Shown here one piece after another: positions 17,525 through 27,332 of a stretch of DNA of 64,000 bases. The DNA is from Methylobacterium sp. Its GTDB lineage: Bacteria > Pseudomonadota > Alphaproteobacteria > Rhizobiales > Beijerinckiaceae. The stretch is from assembly GCF_019745455.1 (NCBI RefSeq), contig NZ_JAIETD010000124.1, forward strand, positions 1 through 64,000, given 5' to 3'. The position numbers and the translations under genes were made by a program. The notes beneath the pieces are model-generated. The model saw only the letters and a list, made by a program, of their open reading frames with translations, was not told the DNA's origin and ran no database searches. Numbering within the stretch: the stretch's first letter is position 1; each line of letters starts with the position of its first letter.

Positions 17525-17571
17525 TGGCCGCTATCGGCCACTCCGACCCATGCTTGACCGCTTGACGGTCA
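17525..17571 (-). terminator. Tandem hairpins between phasin genes
   Basis: Two perfect 6-bp stems lie just after the stop of the 120-residue phasin: TGACCG/CGGTCA with a 5-base loop (17555-17571) and TGGCCG/CGGCCA with a 4-base loop (17525-17540). There is no clear T run, so they may act as mRNA-stabilising or attenuating structures between the two phasin genes rather than as a strong intrinsic terminator. Confidence 0.4.
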
Positions 17572-17581
17572 GGCTTAGCAA

Positions 17582-17944
17582 TCAGGCCCGGGGCTGAACC
17601 GCGGTCTGAGCGAGCGCGCCGAAATCCTTGGCTTGGCTCTGCATCGCGGCCATCTGGCTCTTCAGGAACTCGGTCTGGAGGGTGAAGGCCTCCTTGAGAT
17701 CGCGGGTCCGCACGAGCTTCTGAGCGAAATCGAAGGTCGCCTCGGCGTTCTGCTGGACGTGATCGAGCCCCTTGGCGAAGGCGCCCTCCATCGAGCTCTG
17801 CAGCGTCTTCGAGGAGGCCTGGAACTGCTCGTTCGCCTTCACGGCGTTGCCCAGCATGGTACCGACGGCGTTGCGCGCCTGATCGACGCTCTTCTCCGCG
17901 AAATCACGCATTTCGGTGGGGATCTCGAAAGTCGGGGCGTTCAT
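17582..17944 (-). CDS. Phasin family protein (PHB granule-associated)
   Basis: From ATG 17944, preceded by a strong GGAGG, the protein has 120 residues: MNAPTFEIPTEMRDFAEKSVDQARNAV is typical of phasin_2 members, and the rest is helical and Gln/Ala-rich (NEQFQASSKTLQSS, DFAQKLVRTRDLKEAFTLQTEFLKSQ). Phasins bind the surface of poly-3-hydroxybutyrate granules and regulate their number and size. No signal peptide. A recognisable sigma-70-type promoter lies upstream. A shorter phasin-like gene follows downstream after paired hairpins. Confidence 0.88.
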   Translation of the reverse strand: MNAPTFEIPTEMRDFAEKSVDQARNAVGTMLGNAVKANEQFQASSKTLQSSMEGAFAKGLDHVQQNAEATFDFAQKLVRTRDLKEAFTLQTEFLKSQMAAMQSQAKDFGALAQTAVQPRA

Positions 17945-17993
17945 CACTGTCCTCCAAGTGGGGATGCAGACCAATTTGCTGCATCACGGAAGA

Positions 17994-18022
17994 ACTATGT
18001 TGCAACGCAATATAAGTGTCAA
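17994..18022 (-). promoter_or_regulatory. Sigma-70-type promoter of the phasin gene
   Basis: On the minus strand a perfect -35 TTGACA (18022-18017) is followed, after exactly 17 bases, by CATAGT (17999-17994). The ATG is about 50 bases downstream. The -35 overlaps the last codons of the upstream glycosyltransferase gene. Several TGC/GCA half-sites lie between the -35 and the ATG, reminiscent of binding regions of the PHB-responsive repressor PhaR, though that link is only suggestive. Confidence 0.55.
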
Positions 18023-19263
18023 GGGCTCGTCGACTCGGCAATGCCGAGCATTGATCCATCGCCTGTGACGAATTCGTAGAGTGATTTCAGCTTTTCGGCA
18101 TGGCGTGCGGCGGACATCGGTGCCGCCCAGTACCGTGCATGGGCTGCGCGGCCTAGACGATTCGTGAGGTCGTCCCGAGCGAATTCAGTCATCGCGGACG
18201 CGACGGACGTGGTTTCCGGTTCGACGACGAAGCCGGTCACCCCGTCAAGAACCGCCGCGGCAGCCCCCGAGCGATTCGAGGCGATGACGGGGATGCCGGC
18301 GGCCAGCGATTCGTAGACGGTCAGTGGCCCGGTCTCGAACCATCGCGAAGGCGCGACCAGCGCCCGTGCCCGGCGTCTGAGGATCGCCGCGACGGCGTCG
18401 GGAGACTGCCATCCCATGACCTCGACCTGAGGCATCGCGCGCAAGGACTCTTCCAGGGGACCGGCCCCGATGAAGAGCGCCCGCATGCCGGCTTTGGCCG
18501 CGGCCTCGGCCACGAGGTCCGCCCCTTTTTCGCGAGTCAGGCGCCCGACATACGCGAAACAATCGCCTCGTGCCGGCTCCGACGGCGCTCCCTCGGGGCT
18601 GGCGACCGGGTTGTCGATCCGGTGATGGAAGAGATTCATGCCGCCGAGGAGATCGCCCATGCGATGCCGGCTGGCATCGCAGACATGGACGACATCGAGC
18701 CGGCGATCCCCGATGGCGCCGCGCGTGGCGAGGGACCGGCCGACCCGCACGAGTTTATGCAGGCGACCCTGGCTGTCGCAGGGGGTTGCGATGCATCCGG
18801 CCGAAAGAGGGGTCTTCGTGCAGGGATGATCCAAGTCGAACCGGTAGTAGACGCCGTTCGGACAGGCGAGGAAGTAGTCGTGCAGCGTCACCACCACCGG
18901 CACGCCGCGCTTCAGCAGGACGGGAAAGACACTGGGCGAAAGGCTGCGCGTCCATTGATGGACGTGGATGCAGTCGGGCGGCCGGCCGAGGCCGTCGAGG
19001 GCTGCGGTCAGGCGCTTCGCCGAGCCTCCGTCCCAGATGCCGCTGACCGCCGCCTCGAGGCGCGGACGGCTCCAGATATCGCGATGACCCAACCCGATCC
19101 TGGCGATCCGCGGATGGATGAGGAGCGGGTCCGCAGGCCCCGTTATGCCCTGGATGAACGTGACGTCGACGCCTGCCTCGGCGAGCGCACGGGCGGATTC
19201 CACCGCGACCTTCTCGGCTCCTCCGCTCGCCACCGCGAATTCGGCCAGGACGACGACGTGCAT
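18019..19263 (-). CDS. Glycosyltransferase family 4 protein
   Basis: The 414-residue protein starts MHVVVLAEFAVASGGAEKVAVE, the N-terminal glycine-rich acceptor-side loop of GT-B enzymes, has a middle segment with HVHQWTRSLSPSV and ACPNGVYYRF, and a C-terminal Rossmann domain with YVGRLTREKGADLVAEAA, ALFIGAGPLEESL and the nucleotide-sugar motif APSRWFETGPLTVYESLAAGIPVIAS (E..P...E..A.G.P). It transfers a sugar from an activated donor, probably for surface polysaccharide or glycolipid. A Cys cluster (PCTKTPLSAGC, ATPC) in the N domain is shared with the divergent neighbour. The start at 19263 was chosen because homology to the neighbour begins there; the frame is open to 19332. Confidence 0.87.
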   Translation of the reverse strand: MHVVVLAEFAVASGGAEKVAVESARALAEAGVDVTFIQGITGPADPLLIHPRIARIGLGHRDIWSRPRLEAAVSGIWDGGSAKRLTAALDGLGRPPDCIHVHQWTRSLSPSVFPVLLKRGVPVVVTLHDYFLACPNGVYYRFDLDHPCTKTPLSAGCIATPCDSQGRLHKLVRVGRSLATRGAIGDRRLDVVHVCDASRHRMGDLLGGMNLFHHRIDNPVASPEGAPSEPARGDCFAYVGRLTREKGADLVAEAAAKAGMRALFIGAGPLEESLRAMPQVEVMGWQSPDAVAAILRRRARALVAPSRWFETGPLTVYESLAAGIPVIASNRSGAAAAVLDGVTGFVVEPETTSVASAMTEFARDDLTNRLGRAAHARYWAAPMSAARHAEKLKSLYEFVTGDGSMLGIAESTSP

Positions 19264-19384
19264 GAGTCGGGACGGCTCCGATGACGTCTTCGCGACGGGG
19301 CGAAGCGCTTCCCCAAGTTTACGGGCGATCAACGCACGGATGGTAAAGATCGCAGGTCAGTACGCGCGATGAAGGCCGGACCCC

Positions 19385-20659
19385 ATGCATGTCGTCCTCG
19401 TCGCAGACCATGCGTTCATCAATGGCGGCCAGGCCAAGGTCGCGATCGACGAGGCGCTGGGCCTTGCCGCCCGCGGCAACCGGGTGACCCTGTTCGCCGC
19501 CGTCGGCCCGGCCGATCCGCGCCTGGAGGCCGCCGGCATCCGCGTCGTCTGCCTCGGTCAGGACGACGTCTCGACCGCCCGCAATCCCCTTGTCTTCGCC
19601 GCTCAGGCAATCTGGAACCGCACGGCCGCGCGCCGGCTCGCTGCTGAATTGTGCCTTTGCGATCCGCGCGACACAATCGTCCACGTCCACGCCTTCGCCA
19701 AGGCTTTGTCCCCCTCGATCGGCGTCAGCCTGCGGCGCTCAGGGCTGCCGCTGCTCTACACGATGCACGAGTTCTTCCTCGTCTGCCCCAATGGCGGATT
19801 CTACGAGTATCCGGCCGAGCGCATCTGTCACCGAAGGCCGATGTCTCTCGATTGCATGACGACAAACTGCGATGCGCGAAGCTACCCGCGCAAGGTCCTG
19901 CGCCTGGTGCGCCATGCAGGGCTCGATCATGTCGCCGGCCTGCGCGCCCTGTTCTCGCGCATCGTGACGATCAGCGAACTGCAGGAGCGGGTCGTGGCGC
20001 CCTACCTGCCGGCCGGTACCAGCTTTCACCGTATCGACAACCCGATCGCCGTCGAGCGGATGCCGCGTCGTGAAGGCTTGCCAGGCGACTTCCTGTTCGT
20101 CGGCCGGATCTCCACCGAGAAGGGCGCGCCCATCTTCGCCGAAGCGGCCCGGCTCGCGGGCGTCCGCCCCGTCTTCATCGGCGATGGACCGCAGCGCGAG
20201 AGTGTCGCGGCACGCTATCCCGAAGCGGTGATGCTTGGATGGAAGGGGCCGGCGGAGGTCTCGGAGGCCATGCGGCAGGCCCGCGCCCTCGTCTTCCCGA
20301 GCGTCTGGTACGAGGGCCAGCCGCTCACCGTCTACGAGGCCCTGGCCTGTGGCACGCCGGTGATCGTCAGCGACGAATGCGCTGGCCGGGAGGCGGTGGA
20401 GGACGGCGCGAACGGGTTCTGGTTCCGCACCGGGAATGCCGAGGCCCTGGCCGCCCACTTGCGTCGGCTATCCGATGACGACGTCGCCAGCCGCATGGGA
20501 CAGGCGGCCCATGACCGCTATTGGGCCAAGCCCTTGACCCTCGATGCGCATCTCGACCGGCTCATAGACGTCTACGAGGTGGTGAGACGCGAAGCCTCCG
20601 CTCTCCCGGCACCGCGCACGAGGTCTCCCCGGCCGCGGTCTGCCGTCCCAGTGTCGTGA
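19385..20659 (+). CDS. Glycosyltransferase family 4 protein, paralogue of the divergent neighbour
   Basis: The 424-residue GT-B enzyme starts MHVVLVADHAFINGGQAKVA and aligns along its whole length with the divergent gene at 18-19.3 kb: HVHAFAKALSPSI, LVCPNGGFYEY, a matching Cys-containing insert (ICHRRPMSLDC, TTNC), FVGRISTEKGAPIFAEAA, FIGDGPQRES and FPSVWYEGQPLTVYEALACGTPVIVSD. Role is probably surface glycan synthesis. The intergenic region of about 120 bases must carry both promoters. The tail after residue 400 (RSPRPRSA) is basic and Pro-rich. Confidence 0.87.
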   Translation: MHVVLVADHAFINGGQAKVAIDEALGLAARGNRVTLFAAVGPADPRLEAAGIRVVCLGQDDVSTARNPLVFAAQAIWNRTAARRLAAELCLCDPRDTIVHVHAFAKALSPSIGVSLRRSGLPLLYTMHEFFLVCPNGGFYEYPAERICHRRPMSLDCMTTNCDARSYPRKVLRLVRHAGLDHVAGLRALFSRIVTISELQERVVAPYLPAGTSFHRIDNPIAVERMPRREGLPGDFLFVGRISTEKGAPIFAEAARLAGVRPVFIGDGPQRESVAARYPEAVMLGWKGPAEVSEAMRQARALVFPSVWYEGQPLTVYEALACGTPVIVSDECAGREAVEDGANGFWFRTGNAEALAAHLRRLSDDDVASRMGQAAHDRYWAKPLTLDAHLDRLIDVYEVVRREASALPAPRTRSPRPRSAVPVS

Positions 20660-20673
20660 GACCGGCGCTCGGC

Positions 20674-20698
20674 GGAAACCCCGGCACTCTCCCGCGTT
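20674..20698 (+). promoter_or_regulatory. EcfG-like general stress promoter
   Basis: GGAAA (20674-20678), a 16-base spacer and CGTT (20695-20698) closely fit the alphaproteobacterial EcfG consensus GGAAC-N16/17-CGTT, with one mismatch in the -35. It starts 15 bases after the glycosyltransferase stop and lies about 53 bases before the ATG of the 61-residue protein, which suggests that this small gene belongs to the PhyR-EcfG general stress regulon. Confidence 0.5.
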
Positions 20699-20751
20699 GA
20701 CCCTCCGAAGCCGCGGGCACCTCGTGTCCGGGCGGGACGAGGAGAGGCTCC

Positions 20752-20937
20752 ATGCCACCAGAGACGACGACCAAGATTGAGGCGGACGAGAAGCCCGGAT
20801 TTCGTCAGGGGGGCGCGACGCCGACCGACGACCAGAGGCCCGAGAACGATCAGGCTCGGTTGAACGAGCGCCTCGACGACGCCGTCGAGGAGACTTTTCC
20901 CGCAAGCGATCCGGTCTCGGTGAAGATCACAAAGTGA
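20752..20937 (+). CDS. Small acidic protein with ETFPASDP motif
   Basis: A 61-residue protein preceded by a strong GAGGAGAGG ribosome binding site. It is hydrophilic, with no membrane segment; the N-terminal half is charged and low-complexity and the C-terminal part has the sequence RLDDAVEETFPASDPVSVK. That L-D-x-A-x-x-x-T-F-P-A-S-D-P motif recurs in short proteins of unknown function in alphaproteobacteria. The upstream EcfG-like promoter points to a stress-related role. It is followed by a strong hairpin terminator. Confidence 0.75.
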   Translation: MPPETTTKIEADEKPGFRQGGATPTDDQRPENDQARLNERLDDAVEETFPASDPVSVKITK

Positions 20938-20987
20938 TCGGGACCGCGCGGTGATCGCGCGCGGGTCCTGACCCTTTCAATGGAAGG

Positions 20988-21012
20988 AGCCGGGGCGATG
21001 ACCGCCCCGGCT
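20988..21012. terminator. Strong bidirectional hairpin terminator
   Basis: A perfect 10-bp stem AGCCGGGGCG/CGCCCCGGCT with a 5-base loop, followed on the plus strand by TCTTCGTT. It lies between the convergent 61-residue protein gene and mcd and can serve both. Confidence 0.7.
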
Positions 21013-21046
21013 TCTTCGTTCCCGACCCGGTCCGCGAGGGAAACGC

Positions 21047-22729
21047 TTATGCCGTCTCGAGCAGGCGGCGGGCGATGACCTGGGCCTGGATCTCGGCCGC
21101 ACCCTCGAAGATCGAGAGGATGCGGGCGTCGCAGAGCACGCGGCTGATCTGGTATTCGAGGGCGAAGCCGTTGCCGCCATGGATCTGCAGGGCGTTGTCG
21201 GCCGAGGCCCAGGCGACGCGCGCGCCGAGCAGCTTGGCCATCCCGGCCTCGAGGTCGCAGCGCTTGCCCTCGTCCTTCTCGCGGGCGGAGAAGTAGGTGA
21301 GCTGGCGGGCGATGTTGATCTCCACCGCCATCATGGCGATCTTGTCGGCGACGCGCGGGAAGTTGATCAGCGCCTTGCCGAACTGCACTCGCTCCTCGGC
21401 ATAGCGCAGGCCGAGATCGAGGGCGTTCTGCGCCACGCCGACGGCGCGGGCCGCGGTCTGGATGCGGGCCGACTCGAAGGTCTGCATGAGCTGGGCGAAA
21501 CCCTTGCCCTCGACCTCGCCGAGCAGATTGCCGGCCGGGACTTCGAAATTGTCGAAGGCGAGCTCGTATTCCTTCATGCCGCGATAGCCGAGGACGTGGA
21601 TCTCGCCGCCCGACAGGCCCTTGACCGGGAACGGCTCCTCGTCGGTGCCGCGCGGCTTCTCGGCGATGAGGAGCGAGAGGCCCCTATGGCCCTTCTCCTC
21701 GGGCTTGGTGCGCACGAGGCAGGTCATGATGTCGGCGCGCACGGGGTGCGTGATCCAGGTCTTGTTGCCCGAGATCTTCCAGACGTCGCCGTCCTTGACG
21801 GCCTTGGTGCGGAGCGAGGCGAGATCCGAACCGGTATTCGGCTCGGTGAAGACGGCCGTGGGGAGCGTGTCGCCAGACGCGATGCCGGGCAGGAAGCGGT
21901 GCTTCTGCTCCTCGGTGCCTCCGCACAGGATAAGCTCGGCGGCGATCTCCGAGCGGGTGCCGAGGGAGCCGACGCCGATATAGGCGCGGGACAATTCCTC
22001 GGAGACCACGCACATCGAGATCTTGGGCAGGCCCATCCCGCCGTATTCCTCGGGGATCGTCAGCCCGAAGACGCCGAGCTCGGCCATCTTGGTAACGATC
22101 TCCATCGGGATGTAGGCGTTCTCGCTGTGCCACTCGTGGGCATGCGGCACGACCTCGGCGAGGCCGAACCGGCGCATCTCGGAGCGGATCGCCTCCATGT
22201 CCTCGTCGAGGCCGGACTTGCCGATGGTGGCCGAGCCGCCGTTGTCGCGGATGCGGGCGACGAGAGCGGCACGGTTCTCCGGGGTGTTGCCCTCGGCGAT
22301 CAGGGTCTCGACGGCGTCGTTCCGGAACTTGGCGACTTCGCGGGTCGATAGGCCGAGGGAGCCGGTCGGGCGCACCATCTCGCCCTGACTCATCGGAATC
22401 CCCGAGAACATCTGGTCGAGGTACTCGCCGAGTCCGATCTTCACGAGGAGTGCCTCGGTCTCGCCGAACTCCCCGGTCTCGGTGAGGCGGGCGGCATAGG
22501 CACCGAGCTCGCGCACACCCTCCCCATAGGTGGCGAGCCAGGCGAGCCCGTGCGTCGCGTGCTGCTCGGCTTCCATCTTCTCGGCCGAGATCTTGCCCTC
22601 GCTCGACAGGATCCGTGTGCGGACCCGGCGGGTCGCCTCGGCGACGAGGCCCTTGGCGGCCTCTCCCGCCTCGCGGGCCAGGGTGACGAGATCCCGGGGT
22701 TCGGTCGTGACGGCGGGCGATGCGGACAT
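21047..22729 (-). CDS. mcd: (2S)-Methylsuccinyl-CoA dehydrogenase
   Basis: The 560-residue protein is an acyl-CoA dehydrogenase with about 150 extra N-terminal residues, the hallmark of methylsuccinyl-CoA dehydrogenase of the ethylmalonyl-CoA pathway. The core contains LTIPEEYGGMGLPKIS, FTEPNTGSDLASLRT (FAD/substrate loop), ISGNKTWITHPVRAD, the flavin-binding RVQFGKALINFPRVADKIA and QIHGGNGFALEYQISRVL; Glu542 in IFEGAAEIQ is the predicted catalytic base. It oxidises methylsuccinyl-CoA to mesaconyl-CoA in the cytoplasm with electrons going to ETF. The presence of pccB in the same window agrees with an ethylmalonyl-CoA pathway host. A general long acyl-CoA dehydrogenase is the alternative. Confidence 0.85.
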   Translation of the reverse strand: MSASPAVTTEPRDLVTLAREAGEAAKGLVAEATRRVRTRILSSEGKISAEKMEAEQHATHGLAWLATYGEGVRELGAYAARLTETGEFGETEALLVKIGLGEYLDQMFSGIPMSQGEMVRPTGSLGLSTREVAKFRNDAVETLIAEGNTPENRAALVARIRDNGGSATIGKSGLDEDMEAIRSEMRRFGLAEVVPHAHEWHSENAYIPMEIVTKMAELGVFGLTIPEEYGGMGLPKISMCVVSEELSRAYIGVGSLGTRSEIAAELILCGGTEEQKHRFLPGIASGDTLPTAVFTEPNTGSDLASLRTKAVKDGDVWKISGNKTWITHPVRADIMTCLVRTKPEEKGHRGLSLLIAEKPRGTDEEPFPVKGLSGGEIHVLGYRGMKEYELAFDNFEVPAGNLLGEVEGKGFAQLMQTFESARIQTAARAVGVAQNALDLGLRYAEERVQFGKALINFPRVADKIAMMAVEINIARQLTYFSAREKDEGKRCDLEAGMAKLLGARVAWASADNALQIHGGNGFALEYQISRVLCDARILSIFEGAAEIQAQVIARRLLETA

Positions 22730-22851
22730 CGGGGCGCTTCCTTCGCAAGAATGATATCTTGCCGGTCAATATAGGCAGGATCGGCGCCACTGTAGAGCCG
22801 TGACGCCGCAGCTGGGCTGAATCGGCGTGGTATATTTCATAAAGCCGAAGA

Positions 22852-23730
22852 TTAGGCGCGGCTCGCCACTGCGACACCGGCTGCGGCGACGACCATGCCG
22901 GCGATCTGGATTGGGATCAGCGCCTCGCCGAACAGGGCATAGGCCATCAGCGCCGAGACCGGCGGGACCAGGAAGAGCAGCGAGGCGACCCCCGCTACGG
23001 CGCCGCGCCGGATCAGCAGCATCAGGAGCAGGATGCCCGCCACCGAGTTGATGAGGACCGAATAGGCGAGGCCGAACCAGAGCGGCGCCGTCGCGTCGAA
23101 GCGGCCGTCTCCGAAGGCGAGAGCCACGGGAACAGCGAGAAACGTCGCGCCGACGAACTGGACGGTGGCGTTGCCGAGCAGGTCGACATTGGCGGCACGG
23201 CTCTTCTGCCAGAGCGTGCCGAGGGTCATGGCGGCCATGGCGGCGAGGCAGGCGCCGAGGGCGAGAATGGGGATGCCGGCCTCACCAGCAACCCCGACCT
23301 TCGGCGCCAGCACCAGGAGCGTCCCGGCAAATCCGAGGGCGATTCCGAACCAGCGGCGCCGGCTGACTTCCTCCCCGAGGAGCGGCCGTGCCAGCATCGC
23401 GGTGAGCAACGGCTGAAGGCTTCCGATCAGGGCGGCAATGCCGGCCGGCAGGCCATTCTTGATCGACCAGAATACCCCGATGACGTAGATGCCCTGCATC
23501 AGAAGCCCGGACACCAGCGCATCGCGCCACTCGGTGCGGCCGCTGGGCCAGCGCGCGCCGAGAACCTGACCGAGGGCGGCCAGGACCAACGCGACGAGAG
23601 CGACCCGAATGGCCACGAAGGTCAGCGGCTCGGCATGGGGAGCGACGAAGCGGGCGGCGACGAAGCCCGTCGCCCAGATCAGGACGAACAATCCGTTGAT
23701 CGCAGCGCGGGTCGCGGGGGCATGGGGCAT
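22852..23730 (-). CDS. EamA/DMT family transporter
   Basis: The 292-residue membrane protein starts MPHAPATRAAINGLFVLIWATGF and shows about ten hydrophobic segments in two repeated five-helix EamA units (first: GFVAARFVAPHAEPLTFVAIR, PAGIAALIGSLQPLLTAM; second: FVGATFLAVPVALAFG, FLVPPVSALMAYALFGEAL). Such proteins are proton-coupled exporters of metabolites or amino acids; the substrate cannot be predicted. It is divergent from the YihY gene over a 152-base interval and lies upstream of mcd on the same strand, 122 bases apart. Confidence 0.88.
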   Translation of the reverse strand: MPHAPATRAAINGLFVLIWATGFVAARFVAPHAEPLTFVAIRVALVALVLAALGQVLGARWPSGRTEWRDALVSGLLMQGIYVIGVFWSIKNGLPAGIAALIGSLQPLLTAMLARPLLGEEVSRRRWFGIALGFAGTLLVLAPKVGVAGEAGIPILALGACLAAMAAMTLGTLWQKSRAANVDLLGNATVQFVGATFLAVPVALAFGDGRFDATAPLWFGLAYSVLINSVAGILLLMLLIRRGAVAGVASLLFLVPPVSALMAYALFGEALIPIQIAGMVVAAAGVAVASRA

Positions 23731-23882
23731 CACGGCGATGCAGGCATCACAGCGCCCGCTCCAAGACAACCCAGGCAGACGCAATCCCGGTCCGCTGACC
23801 GCTTTTCTCGCCGGTGCGTTGCAAGGGTGCCGTGCCTTGCGTTTAGAAGGCGTCCAGCACTCGAAGGAAACCGCCCCTGACC

Positions 23883-24791
23883 GTGACCCGCCTGCGTACC
23901 AGCCTCGGCATCGCGGCTATCGCCGCCCAACGCTTCGTCCTTCATGACGGCTGGGCGATCGCGAGCCACATCGCCCTCTCGATGCTGACCTCGCTGTTCC
24001 CGTTCCTGATCCTGCTCGCGGCCCTGGCCGGCCTGTTTGGCACCAAGTCGCTCGCCGACGAAGCGGGCGTGTTGATCTTCGAGGCCTGGCCGCGGGAGGT
24101 CGCCAAGCCGATCGTCGGGGAGATGCACCGGGTGCTCACCGAGCAGCGCGGCGGAATCCTCACGATCGGCGCCGTGCTCGCCCTCTACTTCTCGTCATCT
24201 GGGGTCGAGAGCCTGAGGGTGGGGCTCAACCGGGCCTATGGCCTGCGCGAGACACGGCCGTGGTGGCTGACACGGCTCGAATCGATCGGCTACGTCGTCT
24301 GCGGCGCCTGCGCGATGCTGGCCTTCGCCCTCCTCGTGGTGCTCGGACCCCTGATCTGGCGGAACCTCATCAAGTTCGTGCCGGGGCTGGAGCCGCTCGG
24401 CCTCACCGTCGCCATCGGCCGGATCGGCATCACCGCGACCCTGATCGCCGCAGTCCTGGTGATCGCCCACAAATTCGTCGCTGCCGGACGGCGCTCCCTC
24501 GTCGCCGTGCTGCCGGGAGTCGCGGTGACGCTGCTCCTGTGGTTCCTCGCCGGCCTCGGCTTCGGCTTCTACCTCGACCGCTTCTCCGGCGCCTATGCCT
24601 CGACCTATGGCGGCCTCGCTACCGCCATGGTGTTCCTCGTGTTCCTGTACTGGCTCGCCGCGATGTTCCTGTTCGGCGGCGAGATCAATGGCACCGTCAT
24701 TGCAGCGCGCCGCAGACGCCTTCAGGTGCGGATGCAGGAAAAGCGAGACAGGGCGCAAGCGACGGTGCGGGAAACGGCGGCGCCTCTTTGA
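23883..24791 (+). CDS. YihY/BrkB family inner-membrane protein
   Basis: The 302-residue protein has six predicted transmembrane segments (starting with HIALSMLTSLFPFLILLAAL) and the family signatures SSSGVESLRVGLNRAYG, and YGGLATAMVFLVFLYWLAAMFLFGGEING near the C terminus. YihY members were once called ribonuclease BN in error; their true role is unclear, possibly transport. The start is a GTG at 23883 with AAGGA upstream. Basic C-terminal tail (RRRRLQVRMQEKRD) is presumably cytoplasmic. Confidence 0.88.
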   Translation: MTRLRTSLGIAAIAAQRFVLHDGWAIASHIALSMLTSLFPFLILLAALAGLFGTKSLADEAGVLIFEAWPREVAKPIVGEMHRVLTEQRGGILTIGAVLALYFSSSGVESLRVGLNRAYGLRETRPWWLTRLESIGYVVCGACAMLAFALLVVLGPLIWRNLIKFVPGLEPLGLTVAIGRIGITATLIAAVLVIAHKFVAAGRRSLVAVLPGVAVTLLLWFLAGLGFGFYLDRFSGAYASTYGGLATAMVFLVFLYWLAAMFLFGGEINGTVIAARRRRLQVRMQEKRDRAQATVRETAAPL

Positions 24792-24968
24792 GGTGTCCGC
24801 CGGCTCGTCCGGAGGGGTTGCGGGTTTCAGGATGGAGCGGGCGTGGCGTCGGGTCGCGCGGCCCTCGGTATCCTGCCATCCGGCTGTGACCTCAGCGGCC
24901 TATCGTGTCCGAGTCGGCGCAGGCATGAGGCAGGCGGGTCGTCACGAGGGCGGGCGAGGGGTGACGGC

Positions 24969-25790
24969 ATGCGGATCAAGTTCGGTTGCGAGATGGGCTA
25001 CGAGCTCGCCTACCAGACTCCGTTGATCGCCCGGCTGACCTCCCATCCCGAATGTCGGGGCACCTTGACCTCCCCCGACACCCTGGCCGCCGATCCCGGG
25101 ACAGAGGTCGAGACCTTCCTCGATCCATTCGGCAACCGCTGTGCCCGGCTGGTGGCCGCGGCCGGCCCGCTTACCCTTCGGGTCGAAGCCGAGATGGAGG
25201 ATGACGGTGATCCGGACCCCGTCGTCGCCGACGCCGTCCAGCATGCGGTGGAGGATCTCCCGCCCGAGACCCTGCCCTTCCTCGTCGCCAGCCGCTATTG
25301 CGAATCCGACCTTCTCTCCGACGAGGCTTGGCGGCTGTTCGCCGACACGCCGGCGGGCTGGGGACGCGTCCAGGCGGTGTGCGACTACGTCCACGACCAC
25401 ATCGCCTTCGGTTACGATTATTCGCGGGTCGACCGTACCGCCACGGACGCCCTGGCGGTCGGCCGGGGCGTCTGCCGCGACTACGCCCATCTCAGCGTCG
25501 CCTTCTGCCGAGCGCTCAATATCCCGACGCGCTACTGCACCGGCTATCTCAGCTTCATCGGCGAGCCCGAGCCGCATCCGCCGGGCGACTTCGCCGCCTG
25601 GATCGAGGTCTATCTCGGCGGCGCCTGGCACACCTTCGATCCGCGCAACAACGCCCCCCGACGCGGCCGCATCCTGGTCGCCCGAGGGCGGGACGCCGCG
25701 GACGTGCCGCTCACCCACACCTTCGGACTGAACCGGCTGACCTTGTTCAGGGTCTGGGCCGAGGAGGCCGAGGCAGCCGCCGCGACGTAG
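24969..25790 (+). CDS. Transglutaminase-like superfamily protein
   Basis: From ATG 24969 with an upstream GAGGGG, the protein has 273 residues. The first 90 residues form a beta-rich N domain (MRIKFGCEMGYELAYQTPL); the C half is a papain-like transglutaminase core with Cys in AVGRGVCRDYAHL, His/equivalent region AAWIEVYLGGAWHTFD and Asp in DPRNN. In AWIEVY the position normally occupied by catalytic His in HAWVEVY is Ala-Ala (DFAAWIEVY), so the canonical His seems absent and activity is doubtful, or another His substitutes. No signal peptide. It is related in kind, but not close, to the two transglutaminase proteins at 34-41 kb. Confidence 0.82.
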   Translation: MRIKFGCEMGYELAYQTPLIARLTSHPECRGTLTSPDTLAADPGTEVETFLDPFGNRCARLVAAAGPLTLRVEAEMEDDGDPDPVVADAVQHAVEDLPPETLPFLVASRYCESDLLSDEAWRLFADTPAGWGRVQAVCDYVHDHIAFGYDYSRVDRTATDALAVGRGVCRDYAHLSVAFCRALNIPTRYCTGYLSFIGEPEPHPPGDFAAWIEVYLGGAWHTFDPRNNAPRRGRILVARGRDAADVPLTHTFGLNRLTLFRVWAEEAEAAAAT

Positions 25791-25844
25791 GACACGTCTG
25801 GAGGCATTTCGTCCGATGCCGCGGCCGGGCAGTTCCGTGTCACA

Positions 25845-27284
<1,440 letters not shown>

Positions 27285-27332
27285 GTCTGGGCTCCTACGC
27301 GCCCGATCCTTGCGGAGCGGTGCCGAGGGTGG

